From NCBI RefSeq assembly GCF_000315625.1, contig NW_005434477.1:12346-76345 (forward strand): a stretch of DNA of 64,000 nt, read 5' to 3'. Positions 38,201-51,100 of the stretch are shown piece by piece (positions within the stretch are counted from its first letter, which is position 1; the number at the start of each line of letters is the position of its first letter). The DNA comes from Guillardia theta CCMP2712 (Eukaryota; Cryptophyceae; Pyrenomonadales; Geminigeraceae). The notes under the pieces were generated by a model, which was given only the letters and a program-made list of their open reading frames with translations, did not search any database and was not told the origin of the DNA. A program made the position numbers and the translations under genes.

Positions 38201-41200
38201 AGCAAGGCGGCAGAAGTTTTTCTCCATAGTGATGAACACGAAATCTGGAACTGATGGTCATGTTACCTGCCCCGCGAAAGTGTTGATACACAAACTTGTC
38301 GCTGCATTGAATAACACAGATGGGTTTTGGCTAGACCCTGCAGTCATTTCTTCAGAATCAGAAGCATCTGGAGTGAGGCAGCCAAGGATGATGATGCAGG
38401 CGCTTAGATTGAAGTTCCAGAGGAGCGCGAGGGGCGCATCTTCTCTCAAGGATTATGCCAATCCGGTTGTAATTGACCCTTCTGCAAGTGTATCTGCCAT
38501 CCATGACTTCCTGTGGCCAAAAGTTCGATCAAGAAACAGCGATGGTATGCTTGTGTCAAGTAGATTTCTTGGCTTGGATGCCGGTGAGACTGTTCGCGCT
38601 TCTGCAAGCACCAGGAGAAGCTTAGATGATGAGAGTCAATCTGAAGCAGTTTCGAGACAATCGGCTCAGGCTTCTGAATCAGCGAGTGCGTCTGCTACCA
38701 GAGCAAGCCGAACGAGGCGAGACGTGGCAAAAAGCTCGAATCCTGCCCCGAGGGCGAGGGAGAGTAACAGCTCTCGAGCTTCAAGAGAGACTGCGAGTAC
38801 TTCACGTGGAGATGAATCATTGCAATATCTACAGAGTTACTTCGCAGGTTCGAATTCAACTGACCTTGGCCTAGAGTCTTCGATGAATGCCATGAGTGAT
38901 GGAGAAGGAGAAGGTGACGCTGAAGGAGATGAGATGGAGCTAGAGAACGTGGTGAGGGCGACCTTATTCGGTGAAGAGGGCATGGATGATGAAGATGTGT
39001 TCGAGGGAGAGATGGAGGAGGATATCCTACTTGATGACAGCATGGAAGATCCTGTGGAAGAGAACCAGATGGAAGTTCTAGACATCCACGTCTCCAACTC
39101 ATCCAACCCACAGCCAAATCAATCCAGTGCTGCGGTTGATCAATCGAGGGAATCCCAGTCTGCCTCGCGGTCGTCCAGGTCAGGTCGTACCAACAGTCAG
39201 CGACAGACGGAATCCGTATCAAGCAGGGAGCCACCAGCCAGTCATTCTTCAGAACCACCAGCAGCAGCTGACTTGGAAGCAGCATCGAGATTGAATGTAA
39301 ACAACAGGCCAGGGGGAGCTACAAGCGGACCATTCTTGCGCCTGGCCGTTGGTGGAATCGAGCTGGCAAACCATGACATGTCAATTCTTGAGGCAGTTTT
39401 GCAGTCATTGAGCACTTCCAAGTCCCAGACTTCTTTGCAGGAAGTGCAGATTTCACTCTGGAACCGGATACATGTTATCGAATATGCGCTACAAGGCAAC
39501 GAGAGGTCGAGATGGAAGTCAATGAAGCAGCCAAATTCAGGAATATTAGGCCTGGACGTCACCCAACAAAGCACACTGGTCACGGTGAGGACTTGTTGTC
39601 ATAATTGTTCCTTTCTCATATTTGACTCGAGCAGTCGAGGGCTTGGTCGCTTCTGGATACCTCTATTAGTGCGAATCGCTTCTCAGATGATAAGGGGATC
39701 CCGGAGACAACCAAGGCGATGCTGCGCTTGATCACTATGCTCTTCACCATTAACTCGGACCTCCCACTGACTGACCCGTGAGGAAGATTGTTTCTCGTGC
39801 CGTTGTGATGTGACTCTGTCTGCCAGGCGGCGAGTGAAGCCGAACGAGATGATTGTGGGTAACTTGTCGTTCAAGGCATCGCTGATGGTACGAGATCCCC
39901 TGCTCCCCTATATCCACAAAGTTCCTCAATGGATCAAAGTGCTGCTGGTGGATTATCCATTCCTCCTTGGGCATGACGTGCGGCAAACGTACTTCGACCA
40001 CGAGGCTTTCGGTGTTCTATCAGTTCTTCGAAGCTTGTCTCGACACGACGGTAGAGAGCGGCATCCTGGACAATCTCGTCCACGTCAGAAGGTGATGTCA
40101 ATGTCTTTTCTGGATTTCTGATCTAGACAAGCTGCTTTATCCAGCTGCTGTACCTTCCTGCCATTTGACGTTTGATGTTTGGCTCAGGTGAGAGTTGGCC
40201 GCAAGCACATCTTGGAATCCGCCAAGAGAGTCATGGAGGTTTTCAACCAACACAACATTCCTCAAGGGTCTTCCTTGGAGATCGAGTTCTCTGGAGAAGT
40301 TGGGACTGGAAAGGGCCCGACACAAGAATTTTTCACTTATTTTTGCCGGTGAGCCTATCGAACCGATGATGATGGTCACGTTTGACTGTGCGCTTTCAGG
40401 GAGGTGCAACTGAGATCGCTCGGCTTGTGGTGGGACTCGACGAACTCTGACGCGACTCACTTCTGTCCGGCCAACGGTCTCTTTCCTGCACCTCTGAACC
40501 CTCTGGCGTCCGAGGCTGACCGCACAAAGAAGTTGGAGGCATTCGAGGTAAATCGAGTTTACTTGCCTTTGTTGCAATCTGGTGCTGTTGGCATGACCGA
40601 TCTTTGACAATTCACTCAAGGTCATTGGATGGATTTGCGCAAAGGCGATTCATGATGGGCGGCTACTGGATCTCCCGATCTCTGGTCCCTTCAGCCGAGT
40701 TCTTCTTGGGCACCCGTTGGAGGAAGGCGACTTGAAACTCCTCGCTCCTGAGGTGACGTGAACATTAAGGAAGAAATGCCTGTCCTGACAGCTAGCAGAT
40801 CTATGAGAACTGGAAGCGCTTCAAGGCGATTGCCGACGAGAAAAAGAGGATCGAAAGCGACAATTCATTAACAGCTGAGGATAAGGTGAATGCGAAGGCT
40901 CTCTGGTTGTTTGTCGCAACTGACATCGACTTGTAATTACAGGCTGCAAGAATCAAGGCTCTCACTGTAGATGGTGCAGCCCTCGAGGATCTCTCGATCG
41001 TCTTCACCGTCCCAGGCTATGACATGCCTTTGAAGTGATTGATCTCCCAGGAAGTAAAATCAACGCTGACCAAGTCTCAGGACCAACGGGGAGAACGAAG
41101 TTGTTAGTCTTGAAAATGTGGAGGAGTACGTGCGGCTGCTGCCTCAAGTATGTTGGAGACCCGAGGCCATTGCAATCTCACCTTGAGCGGCAGATCATCC

Positions 41201-42030
41201 TAGTTGATGGGGTTCAGCCTCTCTTCGACAGCTTCCGGAAGGGCTTCAGGTACGAGGACAGACATCTTGGACTGCGAAGCTGAACTGCTGGCTAGTCGTG
41301 TCTTCAAGGTTGAATTCCTCCAAGTTTTCTGCGTCGATGAGCTCAGGGAGGTGTTTGCGAGCGACAATGTGATTCTCTTCGTCCTCTCCCACGCGCGCGG
41401 GTTGACTTCCACCACCAGGGCTTGCTGGACTGGAACCCGGATACCTTGCTGCACGTCTTCAAGTTTGAACATGGGTAAAGTCATGTCGAGGCCAAGGAAA
41501 CAGCGCTGAAAATCTCACGTGCAGATACAAGACGACAAGCCCGGCAGCGCGGCAACTCGTTGAAGTTCTGGCTGAACTCCCCCTTGAATCCAAGAGAAAG
41601 TTCCTCAGCTTCTGCACTGGCTGCCCCCGCCTGCCAGTTGGAGGTGACGCGTCCAGCTCTGTCTGTCACTCCATGACTAGACTCGCAGGATTCGCTGCCT
41701 TGAAGCCTCCGCTAACCGTCGTCAAGAAAGAACTTCCACAAGATGCTGCGCAGAATATGTTGGACCAGCAGCTCCCATCGGTATGACTTCCGCTCCCTCC
41801 ATCCGCTCCCTCCCTCGGTCCCTCCATCCGCGCGACTCTTCTTCCTCTGTTCGTGTATGATGGTCCCACAGGTCATGACATGTGCCAACTATCTCAAACT
41901 GCCCGAGTACAGTTCGCCCAGGCAAGCGACTTTCTCTCTTTGTGCTTCACTGACTGCGAGCTACAGCATCATGAAAGAACGTCTTTGTGTAGCGTTTCAA
42001 GAGGCGAACGGCAGCTTTCACCTCTCATGA
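35296..42030 (+). CDS. UPL3/TRIP12-type HECT E3 ubiquitin ligase
   Basis: The N-terminus is basic and Ser/Arg-rich. From about 35775 the exons read armadillo-like repeats typical of UPL3/TRIP12 (LCEVLCMATEDTLQGFSVES, LACRAIQYIMEIIP-like helices). A long middle exon holds an SR-type tract and an acidic segment (DEDVFEGEMEEDILLDDSME). The HECT domain follows in about 14 short exons: VGRKHILESAKRVMEVFNQH, LEIEFSGEVGTGKGPTQEFF, VIGWICAKAIHDGRLLDLPI, LSIVFTVPGYDMPLK, NVEEYVRLLPQ, FEHGYKTTSPAARQLVEVLA and PRLPVGGFAALKPPLTVVKK. The catalytic cysteine is in VMTCANYLKLP (codon 41881-41883), and the end is NGSFHLS. One intron near the end begins with GC instead of GT (41922-41966). The join near 41250-41310 is not fully solved. 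It lies tail to tail with RAD9. Confidence 0.92.
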
Positions 42031-42380
42031 TTCCTTGACTCTTCATGTCCACATTGCAGGTACAGTTTTCAGAAAAGAATCGTGTAGTAGCGGTTGACGA
42101 GTTTGCAGATGTACAACCTTGTAAAAAGATTCGGTGTCTCACAATTTTAGCAACTATGAGCCTAGAAGGATGTTGCAGACCTATGCAACCTTGTACGTTC
42201 AGCGTGGAAAGCCTTGTATTTTCGCAAGACTTCCCGTTGATCTGCAGGATCCTCCAAAGATTTATGTAGATGCAGATCGAAATCAATGTCGCAGAAAACA
42301 AACTCACTCATCAACTCTCAGTCTTATCACTTAGTTTACATACATTCAAAGATCACAAGTTGTCAGCGTCTGCTCAACTT

Positions 42381-45121
<2,741 letters not shown>

Positions 45122-48100
45122 CTAGGAGGTTCTGTCTTCGGTGATGATCACGTGCAAAGTATGCGACGACTTCCTACGCGCCTCCTCCATCGTCGCCGCC
45201 TCTACCTTGGCGTCTTCACCGGCGTGCGCCACTCGCATCCCCTGCTTTCGCTTCCTCGACATGGTTGAAATGGCCCCGAAGAGCTTTGTGGCATCTCCAA
45301 CGAGGCTGACGAGGATCATGGGGGCGATCGAGACGATGAGGAAGGTGACGTACAAGTTGTTGAGACCTGCTGTTTCAATCCTCCCAAACGACGAGAGCAG
45401 GAATGAGAGGCAGATCCCCATGTTGCCTGTCGCTGCAGCGATGTGCGACAGCCATGCCAGCCGGTCGATCTGAGGGGAGAAGAGGAGGAGCAAGATGAGA
45501 TCGACGGCCATGAAGACTGACATGCTCAGGGTCCTCAGAATGTCGGTGAAGGCAAGCAAAGAAGTAGCCAACGAGTACACGATCCGCATGCCAACGGAGT
45601 ACAAGCCATACCACCAGGCATGCTTGCAGACTTCTTCCAACAACACCCCGAATCGCTTCATGTACAGCCATGACTCCAAGTGCCGCTCCGCCGCCTCGTC
45701 GACAGTCCACTCGCCTCGCGCAAACAAGGTGCTCATAGAAGCAGCAGCAGCGAACAGAGAAGTCGCTGACGCTTGCTTCACCGCAGTCTTCGCTTCACTC
45801 AAGGCTTGCTTCTGGGTTCTCTCTTTCCACAGGATCTTCGAATCATACCCGCACGTGAAGTAGGTCATGAAGGTGAACTCTGCCAGCACTGCCAGCAGGG
45901 CGACATATCCAAACACAACGTAGACGGTACATCCGCTAGTCATCGCCAGAGCAGCCGCAAGTGACAGCCCTTGAATCTGAGTGATGGCAACTGGCAGCTC
46001 CCAGGAGAGGAAGGGAGTGGTCAGGACCTCTTCGTCTGACCTGATTCTCTTCCAGAGCACGTACAAGTAGCTCAGGTGGACGCGGAAAAGAGCTGAGAAC
46101 AGCAAGGACAGGAGGCAAGCAACGAAGGTAGACAGCAGCTCGTTGTCAGACCTCATAGCGTTGCCGCAGCTGCCCTCCTCCTTGACGTCAGGGAAGAAGG
46201 AGAAGAAGTAGTAGTTGGACCAGCGCAGGCCCCCTGCCAGCGACGTGATCTCCTCAGTCCGAGCTCCTCCTGCGATAAGATCGCTCATCGCTATGAACTG
46301 AGTCTGCAGGATCAGAGAGAGGGCGAGGGAGGCGCTTCGACCAGTCGACGCAGAAGAAGTCGCCGAGGTGGTTGCTGATGTTGATGCTGACACAGACGCT
46401 GATGCTGTTGCCCCGCTTACTGACGACAGGGCAGGAAGGGCAGTCGACACCATGGCACTTGTCACGATCGACGTGGTTGCCATGACAGTAGAGGTTGTGA
46501 TCACCTTTGTGACAACAGAAACTGTCTCGGGAGTCAACGACGAGTTACTCGCCCTGGTTGGTAGTGGAGTTGTTGTAGCAGCAACGGGCCGTTGGGTCTG
46601 AGGAGGAGGAGGAGGAGGAGTTGTGATGACCCTTGACGATACAGCCGTATGAGCTGCAGGGACTGAGACAGGTGTCATGACCTTTGACGCGGTCGAGACA
46701 ACAGATCCCGTCTGAGAGCCATACGGCAGATTGCTGGTTGTTGGCGACGCAACAGTCGTTACATGGGCAACAAGTGAAGGAGTCTGAGTAGTTGTGATAA
46801 CCCTGGTTATAGTCGAAGTTGATCGTGCAGAAATAGTAGACGTTGCAGCTGATGCTTCAACCGTTGTCGAACTTGTGGGAGGTTTTGTAGAAATAGTTGA
46901 TGTTGTAGACGTGGAGAGAGGAGTGGTGGAAGGTTGTAGTGAAGTATGTTCAGTTGACATCTGTTCGTCTATCATTGCATTTGTTAGATTCCTCAGCTCG
47001 TTCGAACACTCCGGCAGCGTCTCATCTACATAACCATACAGCAAGAAATGTCCCACAACGTTTCCATGCGCAAATCGCTGGTCTGTGAACCCTGCAAGCA
47101 CCTCGCCCACCTCGAAACTCCAGGTTGCATTGTAGCAAGGCAACGAGTGACCTCGAAGCAAGATGGTCGTGTAAGGAGAAATTCCTAGTTGCGATGAGAT
47201 TGACGCTACAGGGTTGTCGTAGAGGTCAAGAAATTCAAGGAACATTGAGACGCCGTTGAAACTTCCGTCTTGAAGGTTGACAATCCTGTTGTTTGAAAGA
47301 TCCAGTTCGTTCAAGTTTGATAGACCATAGAACGCTCCTGTTGCGATGTTTGCGATCTGGTTGCCTGACAAGTCCAGCATGTTCAAGTGTGCCATGTGAA
47401 GGAAGGCTCCTGCTGGGACGCTTGTGATGCGGTCGTTGATGATGTAGAGCTCGATCAGCTGTGACAAGTTGCTGATTGACGTGGCTGGCACCTCGGTCAG
47501 CCGGTTGTCAATGAGATACAACTCCTCCAAGTTTGAAAGCCCGTCAAAAGTTCCTGCTGGCAGATCTTGAAGCTGATTGTGCGCGATCCACAGGACCTGC
47601 AAGGACGAGAGCCTGCTGAACATGCCTGGATGTACTGAGAGTTGGTCAAAGTTGTACAGATACAAGTTGGTCAACTGCGTCAGCTCGGTCAGGACGCATC
47701 CGGTCAACGTTGTATCGTCATCCCCGACAGACTTGTACAGGTAGAGCGCTTTCAGTGCCTGAAGCCTCTCGAGGTTCTGGTGGCAGAGAGGCCTGAGAAC
47801 CTCCGAGTCCGTTCCAAGGCCAACCAAGCTCGTCATGTTCAAGGTCTCGATCTGCACGCTTGTCAGCAGGTTGTGCTCGAGCAGAAGGATCTGAATGCTG
47901 ACGAGGCCCTGGAAGGCTCCCGCAGAGACCTCAATGAGCAGGTTGTTGCTGAGGGACAAGAACTTGAGGTGTGTGAGCGATTGAAAGCCATGGACTGGAA
48001 GGGTTGTGATGAAATTGTTGTCCAACGACAGGGAGGACAAGGCAGATAGATCAGCAAAACAATCAACCGGCAGCACTGAGAACTTGTTGTTGGAGAGGTC

Positions 48101-48991
48101 CAACGAGTCCATCATGAAAAGCCCTTGAAATGCTCCCGAAGGAAGGGTAGACAAGTGGTTGTCATAGAGGTCCAACGTCTGTAGGGTCTGCAGCCCTTGG
48201 AAAGCTCCAGAGGAGATGCTTGTCAGCTGATTGCTGCAGATGCTGAGACGAAATAAGTAAGTCAGGCCATGGAAGGCTCCTGCAGCAAGAGATGACAAAC
48301 GATTGTTGTGCAGCGTCAGCCATTCCAACCTAGAAAGATCATCGAAGACGCTTGACGAGATATTGACAAGTTGATTGTTCTCAAGAAACAAAAAGTAAAG
48401 GCCCTCGAGACCTTTGAATGTGCCTGGAGATAATTCGGCCATGAGATTGTGTTCAAGACAAACAAAACCTACGCTTGAAAGGTTGCTGAAGGAATTGTCC
48501 GGAAGACGCTCAAGCTGATTGTCTGATAGGCCTAGATACCACAGGCTCGAGAGGCCTCGGAAGATCGTCTCGGGGATGCTGGTCAACTCATTCTCGTCGA
48601 GGTGAAGATACAGCAAACTTGAGAGGCCTGTAAAGATGGTCGCCGGGAGGCTCGCAATCTGGTTTCCTCGGAGATCCATTGTTTGCAAGTTGATGAGACT
48701 GTGAAATTCTCCCCCTTGAAAACTTGTGAGGTAGTTGTATGCGAGAGACAGCTGTCGCAAGCTAATTGTATCTTGGAATACCGCTGGTGAGATACTTCGA
48801 ATCCCTCGGAATCTCAAATCGAGAGAGCTACAGTTGGTCGCGCAGCTCCCGGTCTTGGTCAACTCCCCTCTGTCTGATACCAAGAACAAGCATCCGCCAC
48901 AGGGATAGCTCTGACTTGCAGCACACGTGAAATGCGTCAGCAAGATTCCGAGCAGACTAGACAAAACCGAGTGTGAAGCACCCTTGCACAT
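45122..48991 (-). CDS. LRR receptor-like protein with mucin-like stalk and multi-TM C-terminus
   Basis: Single exon of 1289 codons, unusual in this intron-dense stretch. An N-terminal signal peptide (residues about 1-27) and a Cys-rich cap (CGGCLF, CATNCSSLDL) precede more than 20 leucine-rich repeats of the 24-residue type (LxxLxLxxNxLxxLPxGxFxGL, residues about 70-640). A Ser/Thr-rich stalk (about 685-890) is a candidate for dense O-glycosylation. After a conserved-looking linker come about six or seven hydrophobic segments (about 954-1240: STFVACLLSLLFSALF, VYVVFGYVALLAVLAEFTFM, IVYSLATSLLAF, VFMAVDLILLLLF, LYVTFLIVSIAPMILVSLVG). A basic, polar cytoplasmic tail follows. Extracellular recognition with a polytopic membrane anchor is inferred. 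The membrane part was not recognised as a known receptor class. Confidence 0.88.
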   Translation of the reverse strand: MCKGASHSVLSSLLGILLTHFTCAASQSYPCGGCLFLVSDRGELTKTGSCATNCSSLDLRFRGIRSISPAVFQDTISLRQLSLAYNYLTSFQGGEFHSLINLQTMDLRGNQIASLPATIFTGLSSLLYLHLDENELTSIPETIFRGLSSLWYLGLSDNQLERLPDNSFSNLSSVGFVCLEHNLMAELSPGTFKGLEGLYFLFLENNQLVNISSSVFDDLSRLEWLTLHNNRLSSLAAGAFHGLTYLFRLSICSNQLTSISSGAFQGLQTLQTLDLYDNHLSTLPSGAFQGLFMMDSLDLSNNKFSVLPVDCFADLSALSSLSLDNNFITTLPVHGFQSLTHLKFLSLSNNLLIEVSAGAFQGLVSIQILLLEHNLLTSVQIETLNMTSLVGLGTDSEVLRPLCHQNLERLQALKALYLYKSVGDDDTTLTGCVLTELTQLTNLYLYNFDQLSVHPGMFSRLSSLQVLWIAHNQLQDLPAGTFDGLSNLEELYLIDNRLTEVPATSISNLSQLIELYIINDRITSVPAGAFLHMAHLNMLDLSGNQIANIATGAFYGLSNLNELDLSNNRIVNLQDGSFNGVSMFLEFLDLYDNPVASISSQLGISPYTTILLRGHSLPCYNATWSFEVGEVLAGFTDQRFAHGNVVGHFLLYGYVDETLPECSNELRNLTNAMIDEQMSTEHTSLQPSTTPLSTSTTSTISTKPPTSSTTVEASAATSTISARSTSTITRVITTTQTPSLVAHVTTVASPTTSNLPYGSQTGSVVSTASKVMTPVSVPAAHTAVSSRVITTPPPPPPQTQRPVAATTTPLPTRASNSSLTPETVSVVTKVITTSTVMATTSIVTSAMVSTALPALSSVSGATASASVSASTSATTSATSSASTGRSASLALSLILQTQFIAMSDLIAGGARTEEITSLAGGLRWSNYYFFSFFPDVKEEGSCGNAMRSDNELLSTFVACLLSLLFSALFRVHLSYLYVLWKRIRSDEEVLTTPFLSWELPVAITQIQGLSLAAALAMTSGCTVYVVFGYVALLAVLAEFTFMTYFTCGYDSKILWKERTQKQALSEAKTAVKQASATSLFAAAASMSTLFARGEWTVDEAAERHLESWLYMKRFGVLLEEVCKHAWWYGLYSVGMRIVYSLATSLLAFTDILRTLSMSVFMAVDLILLLLFSPQIDRLAWLSHIAAATGNMGICLSFLLSSFGRIETAGLNNLYVTFLIVSIAPMILVSLVGDATKLFGAISTMSRKRKQGMRVAHAGEDAKVEAATMEEARRKSSHTLHVIITEDRTS

Positions 48992-49082
48992 TGTTGTCTT
49001 ATCCTCTGAAACGCCTCAAGGCGCTGTATCTTGACACGCTGTGCATGTAGACAGCGAGAGAAGTCGAAGGAGAGGAGAAGAA

Positions 49083-49460
49083 AGGTGTCGGGAAGGAGAG
49101 GGAGAAGAAAGGTGTCGGGAAGGAGAGGGAGAAGGAAGGTGTCGGGAAGGAGAAGGAGAAGGAAGGTGTTGGGAAGGAGAGGGAGAAGGAAGGTGTTGGG
49201 AAGGAGAAGGAGAAGGATGGTGTCGGGAAGGAGAGGGAGAAGGAAGGTGTCGGGAAGGAGAAGGAGAAGGATGGTGTCGGGAAGGAGAAGGAGAAGGAAG
49301 GTGTCGGGAAGGAGAAGGAGAAGGAAGGTTCCGGGAAGACAGAGAGGGAGAAGGAAGGTGTCGGGAAGACAGAGAAGGGGAAGGAAGGTGTCGGGAAGAC
49401 AGAGAGGGAGAAGGAAGGTGTTGGGAAGGAGAGGGAGAAGGAAGGTGTTGGGAAGGAGCA
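49083..49460. repeat. 27/30-bp minisatellite, about 13-14 units
   Basis: Tandem units starting GGTGTCGGGAAGGAGAGGG with 27-bp period. Some later units are 30 bp, with GACAGAGA inserted. All six-frame reads stay open because the period is a multiple of three. It lies just upstream of the LRR gene start. Confidence 0.9.
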
Positions 49461-51100
49461 CGAGTGTTTGTGTTACAAGTCCCTCACGTCACGCCTTTGC
49501 TCACCAGGCGCAAGGAGTACCCCACCCCCACAAGCCTCCGGGTCTAGTACCCCACCAGATTTCTTATCGTCAACTTAGGGTCGATGTGACCCCTGGTAGA
49601 GTACCCCTCAATAACCCCCTGCCACCCGGCCCGTGACAAAAAATGACCGTGAAGTTTACACCTCCAATGGTTGACTAGGCCTGACCCCTTCAAGGAGTTC
49701 GGCGACTCGAACTTGCTCGGGCCCGGGCCCGGGCCACCGTCGGTCAGGCCGGGCCGGCTTCCACCGTGATTCAATGATGCGGTAGCCCCGCAGCACGGTA
49801 CCGTGACTACGGTATGCCGCTAAGTTAGTTAGTACTAGTATCTTTGAGTAAAGAACTTCGCCGCGCCCGCGCCGCACCGTGGCAGGCGATTTGGCCCGGC
49901 ACTGAGAGCCCGGCGCCCGGTTGAAGAGAAAAAACCGTGCGGCCCGGGCCCTGTGAGCGAACCACTCACTGCTCCGAGCGGCTAAGTTCAATCGGATCCG
50001 ATGAACCCGGGCGGCCCGCCGGGCGGCGGCCGGGCCCGACCCCCCGGCCCGGGGAGCCCGGCCCGGGGCTGGCCGGGCATCGTACCACTCAGTGTCCCGG
50101 CGATGCGGCGCTGACCCATGTCATCATAGACGGTACCCACCCCTCCTTCAAACACCAACCACCCCTAGCTGTCATACCCTTGCCGTAGTGAATTGATGGG
50201 GTGCTGTGAAGTCCATAATCGCTACACCTCCTACCCCTACCCTATAAGTCACTACCCCTATACCTACCTTCTAAAGCACCCCATCCGCCCCACTGGTCCT
50301 GTCTCACGAAGTCCACCCCACCATGTCTACTAGAAGTTTAACATCGCTACACCCCTCAAGTAAAAAGTTTGAGGACTGAGGTGGTAGGGGTAGTGACCCC
50401 CAGTTTCTTTCTCGGACGCAAAGGTACCGGTCCTCTTGCTCCCCCGCCACAAACCCCGCCATGAGCAGCCGCGGAGAGGAGAGCGGGAGCAGGCGATGCG
50501 CAGAGTCGATGAAGAAATGGATGAGGCAAGAAGCAAGCAGATCCAGATCAGACACGTAGAGTACATGGCACCGTTGCAGAGCGCCCATGAAGACTGTAAT
50601 ATGAGTGAGAAATCAGGGAGGGTTGGGAGGGAGAGCAAGCAAGGACAGCATCAGGGATGAAGACATGGAGGAAGCCAAGAGGAGAATGCGATCATGCAAG
50701 TGAATAGTACGAACATCATGATGTGCTAGAGGTGGAGTGTAATGAGTCCAGAAAGGGGTCGATGAATTACAACCGCAGGAGAAATTTATTGCCAAATCCG
50801 AGATATTCTGGTTGGGGAAACGAGAAGGCGTATGATCGGAGGGAAGGAGATAGAGGAATAGAATTTATTAGAGAGAAGTTTTTGTTAATTGATGTCGTTG
50901 GCAAAAAGTTGGTTGAGAATGATAGAGCAAAACGATCGATTTCAATGTATTTGAAAGCGGCGAACTTTCACCAAAAGTAATTTCAACATGTCGAGATCGT
51001 CTCGGTGAAGCATATGGAGCAGATTGGACTCTGAGATATGCAAAATAGATTCATCTTGCTTTTTGAGTTTAATGAAAGCTTCTTGTAGTTGGTGCCAAAC
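49461..51100. other. Divergent intergenic region with C-tract and GC islands
   Basis: C-tract words at about 49505-49640, a GC island at about 49690-50130 (with CACGGTACCGTG at 49794-49805), and C-tract words again at about 50130-50400. About 50460-51000 is purine-rich with short frames that lack support. The last part should contain the promoter of the ANTH gene. Confidence 0.55.

Noticed and set aside
49083-49460. CRISPR-like array
   Set aside because: Repeats are contiguous without unique spacers, and the DNA is eukaryotic with introns.
49031-49636. Open frames across the minisatellite on both strands
   Set aside because: Low-complexity translation of a 27/30-bp tandem repeat with no start context or splice support.
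50461-50980. Short purine-rich frames upstream of the ANTH gene
   Set aside because: No splice signals or conserved motifs connect them, and their composition matches the local low-complexity DNA.
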